From contig CAUJFT010000314.1 of assembly GCA_963169475.1 (NCBI GenBank), forward strand, positions 1 through 16,358: DNA of 16,358 nt, written 5' to 3'. Below the pieces are notes generated by a model. The model was not told where the DNA came from. It was given only the letters and a program-made list of their open reading frames with translations, and did no database searches. Position numbers and translations under genes: made by a program. This DNA is from Bacteroidota bacterium (GTDB lineage: Bacteria > Bacteroidota > Bacteroidia > J057). The first letter of the stretch is position 1. Every line of letters begins with the position of its first letter. Positions 1-8,171 of this stretch are shown here, in pieces.

Positions 1-1
1 C

Positions 2-79
2 TCGCTTGACAAAAAACTAAGCCAGCAGGAAATATCACTATATGCCTCCAAACATTGGTTTGTACCATTAAAATTATAA
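2..79 (+). CDS. Possible C-terminal end of an upstream gene (partial)
   Basis: From base 2 one frame stays open for 25 codons and ends with TAA at 77-79. The predicted tail ends in HWFVPLKL, a mix of hydrophobic and charged residues that looks like real protein. The other two plus frames are less coherent; the first closes at codon 3. The bulk of the gene would lie outside the window, so no family can be named. An open stretch this short could be chance, so this is only a plausible gene end. Confidence 0.35.
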   Translation, partial: SLDKKLSQQEISLYASKHWFVPLKL

Positions 80-111
80 CTTTTTCCATTAAAAAAATGT
101 CAAGTAGCACT

Positions 112-131
112 TTGACCCTGTCAATTTATTT
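112..131 (+). terminator. Weak hairpin with U-rich tail, possible terminator of the upstream gene
   Basis: TTGAC (112-116), a CCT loop and GTCAA (120-124) form a 5-bp stem followed by TTTATTT. The same TTGAC can instead pair with GTCAAGT at 99-105. The stem is short and AT-rich, so termination is uncertain. Its position 33 bases after the putative upstream stop and before the next promoter fits a terminator. Confidence 0.3.
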
Positions 132-190
132 CGAATAGGAAGATTAACTCCTTGCAAAAGAGAGGCAGGTTTTTATTTCAAAAAAACCGT

Positions 191-198
191 TACTTTTG
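191..198 (+). promoter_or_regulatory. Bacteroidota -7 element (TACTTTTG) for the M43 protease gene
   Basis: TACTTTTG matches the TAnnTTTG consensus of the primary sigma factor in Bacteroidota and is followed by GC, as is common. It lies 50 bases before the ATG at 249, giving a leader of about 40-45 bases. The upstream -33 region is only T-rich (TTTTT around 170-174) and has no clean TTTG, so strength is uncertain. Confidence 0.5.
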
Positions 199-248
199 CA
201 TTTGCGTATATTGTATATGTTCAAAATGATAATGCTATTTTTACTAAA

Positions 249-3200
249 ATGAGAAAAATTAGTTTAAGTATAGTTTTCTTATTTCCCTTTTTGCTAATGG
301 CACAAAGCCTCCTACCCGAACAGCACGGTGGCAGTAAGTCCAGGATACTCAATGTCAAAAATATATCTCACAGTTACCGATACGATTTCTTAAAATTTAA
401 TCCGGAGTTAAAAGAAATGTCGCTCACTCAAAGAGTGTGTTCCTCTGTAGAGACGGAGGAAAAGCGAAATGCTTTTTTTGCAGGTGAAAACAAAGAATCC
501 TTTGAGCATTGGATGAAGAGGACTATTGAGGAGGATAAGGATTTGATTAAAAAAAACGGAGTCAATTATATAATCCCTGTAGTAGTACATATCTTATACA
601 GTACAGCCCCCGAAAATATACCAGATGAACAAATACTTTCTCAAATAAACGTACTGAATGATGACTTTAATCGGAAAAACAAAGATACGCTCTATACATC
701 AGCCCGTTTTGCCCCCTTAGCTACAGAGATAGGAATTACCTTTCGGCTGGCAACGCTTGACCCATTCGGAAAACCTACAAATGGCATTGACCGCATTTCT
801 ATGAGCGGCTCGCCTTTTTCAGAGAATTATATTAATAATGTCATTAAGCCCAATACCGTTTGGGACGTGAATAATTATTTGAATATATGGGTATGCAGTA
901 TAGAAAAAGGGGTGCTGGGTTTTTCTCAATTTCCCCGCTCCTCCGGGCTAGAAGGGATTCCCCTTGATGTTGGGGCGGTCAATACTGACGGAGTGGTCAT
1001 TAATACCAATGCTTTTGGTACAATAGGAAATATAAAAACACCCTTTCACAAAGGACGAACTACCACTCACGAAGTGGGGCATTGGCTGGGACTAAGGCAT
1101 ATATGGGGAGATGGAGATTGTACAGCTACGGATTATTGTGAGGATACCCCTCCTGTAGGCGGTCCCAATTTTGGGTGTAATCATGGGAAATTGGGTTGTA
1201 AGTCTCCTGCAATGGTTGAAAATTTTATGGATTATACCAATGACTCTTGCATGAATATGTTTTCCTTAGACCAAAAAGCACGAGTGATTTCTGTATTAAA
1301 TAATAGTCCCGAAAGAAAATCCCTTATTCGTTCCAACAAGGCAAATCCGCCGATATCTCCCCCTATTCCATTGATTGCGGCTAACCTTAGATACGGATTA
1401 GAAGGTACAGAAATACAATTTTATGATGAGACAAGCGGAGATATACTCAAGCGTAAATGGGAGTTTTCGGGAGGAACTCCTGCCATGTCTTCGGATAAAA
1501 ACCCCAAGGTTTTATATACTAAAGCAGGGATTTATCCAGTAAAATTGACCGAGACCAATGCCTTTGGGTCAGGAACTACCATAGAAGAAAGGTACATTAT
1601 AATTCGTAAAGAAGGAGTACGCTTGCCGTTTTCGGTTGATTTTGAACGAGAAGACCTGATATTTAACGGAGAAAACCCCTTGATAAACATGGGAACAGGA
1701 GGAGCAAGATGGGCAATGGCAAGTGCTTTGGGAGGCTATGGGAGAAGCGGGGGCGCGTTATATTCCGGAAATTATCATAATAACAAACTTGCAAGTAAAA
1801 GCTGGTTTTTCCTCCCTCCTTTGGACTTTTCGTCCGGAGAGCAAACTCAATTAAGTTTTGATTTGGCGTATCGGGGCTTTGGGATTGAATATAGTGATAC
1901 ACTTGGCGTATTTCTCTCCGCGGACAAAGGAAAGACTTATCACGCTATATATTTTAAATATGGAAATACCTTGAATAGAGACACCACTCATAATTTGTTC
2001 TACCCTCAACCTGAAGATTGGAAAACAGAAAAAATAGATTTAAGTGAGTATGATGGAAAGCCAGATGTCCGAATCGTCTTTATTAACTATAACGGATATG
2101 GGAATAACCTATATCTTGATAATTTGAAGGTGTCTTCCCCTCCGCTTCCCCTGCCAGAAGCAGCATTTAGAGCAGATAGAAGAGAAGTGTGTGTAGGAGA
2201 ACCTATTCAGATTATAGACGAATCTACTCATAAGCCCTTCCAATGGAAATGGTCTTTTCCCGGAGCGATTATCCCTGCGGATACTATTCAGAATCCGGTA
2301 ATTTCTTATTCAAAATCTGGGGTATATGATATAATTCTTACCGTTTATAACCAAAGTGGGGGGATTTCCTCTTTTAAGAAGGGCTATATTACCGTAAAGC
2401 CTGCTCCTGAAATTCTTGTAGAGGGACTACGCGATACGTTATGCCCAGGCACATTACTTACCTTACACGCAAAAGGAGCTAAAAATTTTGTATGGTCTTA
2501 TAATGATAAAAAAGCCATAGGTGAAATGCTAAATGACTCCCTTGAATATACGACTACCCTCACGCTTTCGGGTATAGGGGTTAATGGTTGTAATGGGAAG
2601 ATTAATCATACGGTTTTTGTAAAAACCGCTGCAGAAATCGGAGTCGCTCCCACCACTGTATCCGTTTGTAAAGGAGAAGAAATACAGATTAAGGCTTTTG
2701 GAGGAGAATCCTATCAGTGGATTCATGAAAACCTTGAATCCGATAAATTTGCCTCCTCTATCCGCGAAGTTCCTCTCAAAAACACTAACTATAAAGTCCG
2801 AATCAAAGCAGCTTCGGGCTGCGTCTTTACTAAACAAATACCGGTGTTGATTGGGGAAATTCCGGAAGTAGTCATAGCGTCTCCCAAAACCCAAGTTTGC
2901 AAAGGACAAAGCATAGTCCTTACGGGAAAAGGAGCTTCTGCTTATTATTGGAGTAATGGAAAAAGTAGCAAAATGGTAGAAATCTCTCCTGAAACACAAA
3001 CCACTATTGGGCTAAAAGGAATTAGCGAATTTGGGTGTTCGGATAGTACCACTATCACCATTTCGGTATTAGATTTGCCAATACTCACTATTTTACCGGC
3101 TTCTCCTTCAGTTTGCAAAGGAGAGACATTGACTCTACAAGCCTCCGGAGGAGAGAAATATAGTTGGGCTTCGGGTGATAAAATGGAATATTCCTCTCAA

Positions 3201-5705
3201 CCCTCCTTCTCAATAACCCCTTCTTATACTCAGGTTTATACCCTTAGTGGGCAGTCAAAACAAGGGTGTCAGAAAGTGATAGAAGTACCTGTTACGGTAT
3301 TTCCTAAGCCAGAGATTAGTATTTCTGCGGATAATTATGCGGTTTGTAAGGGAGAAACAGTCGTATTAAAAGCGAGGGGCAGCAGCCAATACACATGGAA
3401 ATCAGAAACCGGTAAATCTTGGAATGGTGAGATTGTTTCGATTTTTCCCGAAAAAACCCAAACTTATCAGCTTTTTACAAAAGATTCACGAGGGTGTACA
3501 GCACAAGACAGTATCCGAATTAATGCACTTGGGAAAGAAACGCCCACTGTATCTTTTAGCTTGAAGCCAGAACAAGCCTTATGTACCGGAAGTCCTCTGT
3601 ATTTTTTACAAGAATGTACAGGGGCAAAACAATATTTTTGGGAGTTTCCCGGAGGAGAGCCGGCAGTTTCCTCTCTCCAAAATCCTATAGTACAATATTC
3701 TAAACCAGGGGCTTATGATGTTACGCTTCGTGTAGAAGGATGCGAATCGAGCGAGATAAAAACCGTCCCGAAGATGGTCGTAATTACAGAAACTCCGGCT
3801 GTTGAAATTATTTTGGATAAAAAAGTAATCTGTTCCGGAGATTCTGTTTGGGCATCAGTAAAAAGTGCTGCCCCTATACAAAACTATCAATGGGAAACAC
3901 ATAGTTATTCTATTTCACGAGAAAAAAATCAGATTCTTTTTTTCCCTTCCGATACAGAAACACTTAGATTTCAGGCTGGTTTTGCTTCGGGCTGCAAAGC
4001 AATTGCTACTGCAAATGTTCCCGTTATTAAAAGGCAAGAGGATTTAATACTCTCTACCACTCAAATTTTTGTTTGTAAAGGAGACTCTATTACCATCAAG
4101 GCGTTAAATGGGAAGAATCATCAATGGAAATATGAACATGATAAGGTTGGGCGTAAGGGAAGTGGTTTGCAGTTTGTTCCATTAAAGAGCGGGAAGCTAA
4201 CCGTAAGTGCCCTAAGCTCTGAAGGCTGTAACGTTCAGGCTACCACAAATATTATGGTGTATCCTAAGCCGGAAGTAACCGTAAGCCCGAATATGATTTT
4301 ATTGTGTAAAAACGGAAGCGTAACGCTTGAAGCCTCTGGCGCAAGTAATTATCGGTGGTCACCAGAAGTAGGGCTAAATCATTTTGCGGGTAAAACCGTT
4401 TCTGCTATGCCAGCCTCAACCCAAACCTATGGAGTAACCGGAACCGACGAAAACGGGTGCAGCACTACGGCTTTTGCTACGATAGGAGTTTCCGATATGC
4501 CCGCGGTCGCATTGAGTGCTGAATATGAAAATATTTGCAAAGGAGATATAGCAAGGATTCAGGCTACGGGAGAAGGAATGTTACGATGGAATCCCAATAC
4601 GGGAATCGTGGAAAAGGGTAAAAATTATATCTTGGCTTCTCCAGAAGTAACTACTACTTACACGGTGGAGTCTGTGGGAGAGGACGGATGCGAGTCCAAA
4701 TCTGCCGTAAGCATACAAGTACATCAACCCCAACCGATAGAAATTTTGCCAGCACAGTCTGTGATTTGTTTTGGGGATTCTATCTTGCTGCAAGCCCAAA
4801 CCTCGCACCCTGTGCGGTGGGCGGAGCCGATTTCTATTGTGAGTGCTGCAAGCAAAAAAATAATTGTTTCGCCTACGGAGACCACTGTTTATACCCTCCA
4901 CGGTTGGGATGAAAAAGGGTGTGAAATGATAGGGCTTAAAACTGTAACAGTAAAGAAAAGAATAAATGCAAGGATATCCGCCCCTACGACAACCGTATGT
5001 GAAGGAGGGGAACTCATGTTAGAGGCTCACGGAGGGAAAGACTATAATTGGCTACCTGCTCAAGGGCTATCCCAAAAGACAGGAGCGCAAGTCCTCGTCG
5101 CCCCCAAAAAGCAACAGACTTATCGCGTGGTGGTTAGAGATGAAGACGGCTGTAGAGATACCGCTAATTTTGATATTAGTGCGCGCCTATTCAATCCCGT
5201 TGTAAGCATCTCTAAAACGACCTTAGATTTAGCAAAAGAAAAAGGCATCATTCTTTTTGAAGACAAAACACCTGATGCCACACAATGGCTATGGGATTTT
5301 GGAGACGGCGGGAAATCAGACCAAAAAAAACCCAAGCATGTATTTACTACTCCTGGCGAATATCAGATTAGCCTGACTGTATCCAATGGGATATGCGAAA
5401 AAACATACTTTCAGACCATTCGGATTGATGACAGCAGCGATATTACTGTCATCGAAAGAAACAAAAGCCTAAGCGTTTCTATAGACACTCAAAACAAATT
5501 GACCTTTTCCCTTAGTCTTCCCTCCGAAATGCTGATAAGAGTAACGGTAGAGAATGCCAATAAAGAGGCATTACTCTCCGGTAATCTTTTGCTAAAAAAA
5601 GGAGAAAATTATCATACAATTGACCTAAGTAGCTACCCAGAAAACCGATTCTATCTCATTTTAGAAGACAGCAAGGGGCGCAAATTAGAGAAAATGTTGG
5701 AATAA
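249..5705 (+). CDS. Secreted M43 (pappalysin-type) zinc metalloprotease with PKD, MAM-like and 11 Ig-like repeats
   Basis: An 1818-residue exported protein. Residues 1-19 are a signal peptide ending M-A-Q. A propeptide-like region follows to about 105, then a catalytic domain (about 105-355) with the zinc site HEVGHWLGLRH at 274-284, the extended GDGDC that follows it, several Cys, and the Met-turn NFMDY around Met327. This pattern is that of Bacteroidota M43B peptidases. Next come a PKD domain (about 375-455), a MAM-like/choice-of-anchor-J beta-sandwich (about 458-635) and a second PKD (about 635-722). Eleven Ig-like modules follow, opening with a V/I/L-C-K-G type motif at Cys 732, 807, 884, 956, 1033, 1195, 1276, 1353, 1430, 1507 and 1584. 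Most have a Trp some 14-17 residues later and a closing G-C, suggesting one disulfide per module. PKD domains also lie at about 1105-1180 and 1647-1728. The last 80 residues resemble a type IX secretion C-terminal domain but lack the usual N-P-x-x-G start. The likely role is extracellular or surface proteolysis with adhesion-type stalk modules; the substrate is unknown. Confidence 0.9.
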   Translation: MRKISLSIVFLFPFLLMAQSLLPEQHGGSKSRILNVKNISHSYRYDFLKFNPELKEMSLTQRVCSSVETEEKRNAFFAGENKESFEHWMKRTIEEDKDLIKKNGVNYIIPVVVHILYSTAPENIPDEQILSQINVLNDDFNRKNKDTLYTSARFAPLATEIGITFRLATLDPFGKPTNGIDRISMSGSPFSENYINNVIKPNTVWDVNNYLNIWVCSIEKGVLGFSQFPRSSGLEGIPLDVGAVNTDGVVINTNAFGTIGNIKTPFHKGRTTTHEVGHWLGLRHIWGDGDCTATDYCEDTPPVGGPNFGCNHGKLGCKSPAMVENFMDYTNDSCMNMFSLDQKARVISVLNNSPERKSLIRSNKANPPISPPIPLIAANLRYGLEGTEIQFYDETSGDILKRKWEFSGGTPAMSSDKNPKVLYTKAGIYPVKLTETNAFGSGTTIEERYIIIRKEGVRLPFSVDFEREDLIFNGENPLINMGTGGARWAMASALGGYGRSGGALYSGNYHNNKLASKSWFFLPPLDFSSGEQTQLSFDLAYRGFGIEYSDTLGVFLSADKGKTYHAIYFKYGNTLNRDTTHNLFYPQPEDWKTEKIDLSEYDGKPDVRIVFINYNGYGNNLYLDNLKVSSPPLPLPEAAFRADRREVCVGEPIQIIDESTHKPFQWKWSFPGAIIPADTIQNPVISYSKSGVYDIILTVYNQSGGISSFKKGYITVKPAPEILVEGLRDTLCPGTLLTLHAKGAKNFVWSYNDKKAIGEMLNDSLEYTTTLTLSGIGVNGCNGKINHTVFVKTAAEIGVAPTTVSVCKGEEIQIKAFGGESYQWIHENLESDKFASSIREVPLKNTNYKVRIKAASGCVFTKQIPVLIGEIPEVVIASPKTQVCKGQSIVLTGKGASAYYWSNGKSSKMVEISPETQTTIGLKGISEFGCSDSTTITISVLDLPILTILPASPSVCKGETLTLQASGGEKYSWASGDKMEYSSQPSFSITPSYTQVYTLSGQSKQGCQKVIEVPVTVFPKPEISISADNYAVCKGETVVLKARGSSQYTWKSETGKSWNGEIVSIFPEKTQTYQLFTKDSRGCTAQDSIRINALGKETPTVSFSLKPEQALCTGSPLYFLQECTGAKQYFWEFPGGEPAVSSLQNPIVQYSKPGAYDVTLRVEGCESSEIKTVPKMVVITETPAVEIILDKKVICSGDSVWASVKSAAPIQNYQWETHSYSISREKNQILFFPSDTETLRFQAGFASGCKAIATANVPVIKRQEDLILSTTQIFVCKGDSITIKALNGKNHQWKYEHDKVGRKGSGLQFVPLKSGKLTVSALSSEGCNVQATTNIMVYPKPEVTVSPNMILLCKNGSVTLEASGASNYRWSPEVGLNHFAGKTVSAMPASTQTYGVTGTDENGCSTTAFATIGVSDMPAVALSAEYENICKGDIARIQATGEGMLRWNPNTGIVEKGKNYILASPEVTTTYTVESVGEDGCESKSAVSIQVHQPQPIEILPAQSVICFGDSILLQAQTSHPVRWAEPISIVSAASKKIIVSPTETTVYTLHGWDEKGCEMIGLKTVTVKKRINARISAPTTTVCEGGELMLEAHGGKDYNWLPAQGLSQKTGAQVLVAPKKQQTYRVVVRDEDGCRDTANFDISARLFNPVVSISKTTLDLAKEKGIILFEDKTPDATQWLWDFGDGGKSDQKKPKHVFTTPGEYQISLTVSNGICEKTYFQTIRIDDSSDITVIERNKSLSVSIDTQNKLTFSLSLPSEMLIRVTVENANKEALLSGNLLLKKGENYHTIDLSSYPENRFYLILEDSKGRKLEKMLE

Positions 5706-5748
5706 TAGCGGGTAGACTCATTAGTTAACAGACCAATAAAGAATGTCC

Positions 5749-6096
5749 TTACTTTTTATCTCCGGCAGGAGCGGCACACATCGTTACCACATATTTCAAA
5801 ATTTTGTCCGATGAAGCCGCATCAACCACTTCTTTTCCGGCTTTTTTATTGGTTTTCTTTACCATAGCAGGCACAAGAACGTTCCATTTTTCTTCGGTAA
5901 AATCTTGAGGTCTTTTGAGACCGTGACAGGTCGCACAATGTTGAATATACAATGATCTTCCTTCTTTGGCATCTGCGAGCGTATAATCCGGATGCTTAGT
6001 GGCGATATTGTCAATATTCGCTTGCTTTGGCATAATAACTTTGGGGCTACATGATGCCATTACCCCGAGAATAAGTACTGCAATAATCTTTTTCAT
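5749..6096 (-). CDS. Monohaem c-type cytochrome lipoprotein
   Basis: A 115-residue protein. The start MKKIIAVLILGVMASC is a lipoprotein signal peptide with lipobox Cys16, so the mature protein should be membrane-anchored outside the cytoplasm. Residues 54-58 are CATCH, the covalent haem c site with His58 as proximal ligand. Met78 in VPAMVKK is the best candidate for the sixth ligand, with Met106 as an alternative. The size and a single CxxCH fit a small class I cytochrome c acting as an electron carrier, partner unknown. The gene faces the large protease gene across a 43-base gap with no clear terminator. It lies downstream of the DinB-family and TlpA-like genes on the same strand. No good TAnnTTTG element is visible just upstream. 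Confidence 0.88.
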   Translation of the reverse strand: MKKIIAVLILGVMASCSPKVIMPKQANIDNIATKHPDYTLADAKEGRSLYIQHCATCHGLKRPQDFTEEKWNVLVPAMVKKTNKKAGKEVVDAASSDKILKYVVTMCAAPAGDKK

Positions 6097-6219
6097 CTGA
6101 TATAAAATTATTTTTATTTACTAAAAACAAAACATGCTGTGGATTCAATAGTAGCCTTACCCATACGCTTCTTTGTCAAACTTTTGAAAAACATAGAAGG
6201 CTTTGATTTCCTCCTTAAA

Positions 6220-6735
6220 TCATGGGTTTAAATAACGCTCCTTAATAATACGAAGATGATGTTCGGTATGGCCGGTTAAGATAAACATCAAAGCCGAAAC
6301 AGAAGTCAATTGTTCGTTGGCTACCCCCGTGTAATTACATGCTTCCGGGCTAAGCGTTTCTACAAATATTATGCTTGCCTCACGAAGGAGTGTAAATTCA
6401 TCTATGAGGCTTTGAAGCGTTCTTTGATTAAATTTCCCCTCTATTACGTACTGATTTTCATCATAGCCAGGCAAAGGAGTTGTATCCTTACGCGCAATCC
6501 GAAGGGAGCGATAGACAAAAATACGTTCTGCATCTATAAGATGCCCCAATAATTCCTTGTAAGTCCACTTTTCTGGCTTATAGGCATATAGACTTGTAGT
6601 GTCATCTAATTTAGTATAGATTTCTACAATTTCTTTCTTTTGGTCTTTGAGCAGAGCCGGAATATCATCTCCGTTTACTTGACGGATATAACCGGCGTGA
6701 TAATGATTATAGTGTTTCGGATTCGGTCTTTCCAT
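6220..6735 (-). CDS. DinB-family (four-helix-bundle, putative metal-dependent) protein
   Basis: From the ATG at 6735 the product is 171 residues, the usual size for the DinB/YfiT-like superfamily. Three family-typical His positions are visible: His65 in ELLGHLIDAER, and His156 and His160 in GHTEHH near the C-terminus, which together form the divalent-metal site. Related proteins include bacillithiol- or mycothiol-dependent transferases and damage-induced DinB of Bacillus; the actual reaction here is unknown. The frame stays open upstream to a TTG at 6780, with another ATG at 6762. I prefer 6735 because the start MERPNPKHYNHYH resembles typical family N-termini and both earlier codons fall inside a terminator-like hairpin (6748-6786). 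The TlpA-like gene ends 65 bases upstream. Confidence 0.85.
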   Translation of the reverse strand: MERPNPKHYNHYHAGYIRQVNGDDIPALLKDQKKEIVEIYTKLDDTTSLYAYKPEKWTYKELLGHLIDAERIFVYRSLRIARKDTTPLPGYDENQYVIEGKFNQRTLQSLIDEFTLLREASIIFVETLSPEACNYTGVANEQLTSVSALMFILTGHTEHHLRIIKERYLNP

Positions 6736-6747
6736 CTTTTTTGCAAG

Positions 6748-6786
6748 AAAAAAGGAAGCCATCTCGAATACTCGAAACAACTTCCT
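6748..6786 (-). terminator. Hairpin plus T-run after the TlpA-like gene
   Basis: Read on the minus strand, AGGAAG (6786-6781) pairs with CTTCCT (6758-6753). An inner TCGA/TCGA stem has a GTAT loop. The outer stem runs directly into six T residues (6753-6748), one of which is shared with the stem. This is the layout of an intrinsic terminator, 14 bases past the TlpA-like stop and just before the DinB-family ATG. It could also act as an attenuator for the downstream gene. The outer stem is only 6 bp and an internal mismatch separates the two stems. Confidence 0.45.
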
Positions 6787-6800
6787 CTAAGTGTTTATAT

Positions 6801-7910
6801 TTAGAGTACCTCGGCTAATTTTTTTTCTAGGGCAGCTCCCCGTAGGTTTTTGCTTACAATCACTCCTTCCGGATTCACAAGAATGTTAAATGGAATAGAT
6901 TGTACTCCATATAACTGTCCTGCGGAGCTTTGCCAGCCTTTTAGGTCAGAGATGTGTTTCCATGGTAAGTTATCTTGTTTGATGGCAGCCACCCAAGCCT
7001 CTTTTTGCTGGTCTAAAGAAACCCCTAAAATGTCGAAATTTTTGTTTTTATATTTTTGATAAGCCATTACAACATTTGGGTTTTCTGCTCTACATGGCTT
7101 ACACCAACTCGCCCAAAAGTCTACAAGCACCCATTTTCCCTTGTAAGAAGAAAGGCTAATCGGTTTGTCATTTACATCATTTTGGGTAAAGTCAGGCGCG
7201 GCTTGGTTCAGCCACTTTTTTTCATTCTCAATGAGTGTAGCATAGTTTTGCCCGTATTTGGTTGATTGGGCTTCTTTGGAAAGCAGCGCGAACGTCTCCT
7301 CCATTACCTTAAGGTCGTGTCCCTGCCCAAAAAAGTTGTTGACCGTTAGGGCTGCAATTGGAGAAGTATGGTGTTCTTTAATAAACTTGTGTAGTTCAGT
7401 TTCTACTTTAGCGGTAATGGCTTTTTGGAATGAATCTACTTTTGTAGTAAAAGCAGGGGTAGGAGCTTGTCCATTGAATGCAGCATGTTCAGCTTTAAGT
7501 TTTTCTTCTATGGGTTTAAACTCCGCATTTATTTTCTGGATAATTGCCTGAACCTCTCCAAACTCTTCTTTTATTTTCGAACAAGAAACCTTTATCTCGT
7601 TAAGGTTATCTATTTTACCCTTAACCGTAAGTGCTGTATTTTCAAGATACATCGTAGCAATCGGTTGTTTTGTACTACTATATATGGCAAACATATCCGG
7701 CTCGGTAACTTTACCAATAAACTCAAATTTGCCATCTTTTACTATTGCTGTATCCAATGCTCTTTGCTGAGTAGCATTTACTAAATACACCTCTCCACTC
7801 AATCCTTCGATTGTTCCATTGATTAAGAACCCATCTTTGGGGGCTTCATTTTTCTCGCAACCTGTCCCTACAATCAATAGGACGAAAAACAGATAAAATA
7901 TTCTTTTCAT
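6801..7910 (-). CDS. TlpA/ResA-like thiol-disulfide oxidoreductase lipoprotein with N-terminal DUF4369-like domain
   Basis: A 369-residue protein. The signal peptide ends GTGC, making Cys18 the probable lipidated residue. Residues 27-125 have the beta-rich pattern of DUF4369 (FLINGTIEGLSGEVYLVN and following). A helical linker (about 118-235) rich in Lys and Glu comes next. A thioredoxin-fold AhpC/TSA-Redoxin domain (about 236-369) carries the redox motif W-C-K-P-C at 269-273 and the cis-Pro at 340 (SIPFNIL). Known family members reduce periplasmic disulfides, including those of apocytochrome c; here that role is inferred. A cytochrome c lipoprotein is encoded two genes downstream on the same strand, which fits but does not prove a link. 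A strong promoter precedes it at 7940-7970 and a terminator-like hairpin follows it. Confidence 0.9.
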   Translation of the reverse strand: MKRIFYLFFVLLIVGTGCEKNEAPKDGFLINGTIEGLSGEVYLVNATQQRALDTAIVKDGKFEFIGKVTEPDMFAIYSSTKQPIATMYLENTALTVKGKIDNLNEIKVSCSKIKEEFGEVQAIIQKINAEFKPIEEKLKAEHAAFNGQAPTPAFTTKVDSFQKAITAKVETELHKFIKEHHTSPIAALTVNNFFGQGHDLKVMEETFALLSKEAQSTKYGQNYATLIENEKKWLNQAAPDFTQNDVNDKPISLSSYKGKWVLVDFWASWCKPCRAENPNVVMAYQKYKNKNFDILGVSLDQQKEAWVAAIKQDNLPWKHISDLKGWQSSAGQLYGVQSIPFNILVNPEGVIVSKNLRGAALEKKLAEVL

Positions 7911-7939
7911 TGATAACCTTTTGTTTAAAAATTTTACCG

Positions 7940-7970
7940 CAAAGTAAAAGATTTTTTGCCATTTATCAAA
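7940..7970 (-). promoter_or_regulatory. Promoter of the TlpA-like gene (TTTG-N19-TTACTTTG)
   Basis: On the minus strand TTTG (7970-7967) is followed after exactly 19 bases by TTACTTTG (7947-7940). This is one mismatch from the Bacteroidota consensus TAnnTTTG. The -7 element ends 29 bases before the ATG at 7910, giving a short leader. Confidence 0.6.
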
Positions 7971-8088
7971 AATTATCTTATTTTGATGTTTCTTTTCATA
8001 TAACCTACATCATTTTAAGTGTAATCATATCTGTAGGAAATATGTGAAAGGGATTGTGTATATACTATAATAGTTAAAATATATTATA

Positions 8089-8096
8089 TAAATTTG
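8089..8096 (+). promoter_or_regulatory. Bacteroidota -7 element (TAAATTTG) for the 8172-10315 cluster
   Basis: TAAATTTG is a full match to TAnnTTTG. It lies in a very AT-rich divergent intergenic region, 75 bases before the ATG at 8172. The position 19 bases upstream reads TATA rather than TTTG, so the -33 half is poor. No other match is evident between here and the ATG. Confidence 0.45.
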
Positions 8097-8171
8097 TATC
8101 GGATATGTCATTTTATGTTAATTTGCCCCCGATTTAAAGCATATCTTTTTATTTTTAATCTATCAGTTATA

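Noticed and set aside
2529..2999. A 156-codon open frame on the minus strand inside the protease gene
   Set aside because: It lies antisense to a clearly coding repeat region, with low-complexity Ser/Phe-rich translation and no promoter; it is a shadow of the plus-strand gene.
2660..5000. Regularly spaced DNA repeats that might be a CRISPR array
   Set aside because: The period is about 231 bases, the repeat core is only about 14 bases and imperfect, and the whole lies in one open frame with matching protein modules.
6114..6194. A 26-codon minus-strand frame between the DinB-family and cytochrome genes, preceded by AAGGAGG (6216-6210)
   Set aside because: The purine-rich motif is 15 bases from the ATG, too far for normal use. 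Bacteroidota rely little on such sites, and the peptide shows no recognisable features.
8094..8171. N-terminal extension of the small lipoprotein from a TTG at 8094
   Set aside because: The TTG falls within the -7 element TAAATTTG and would place 26 residues ahead of a complete lipoprotein signal peptide.
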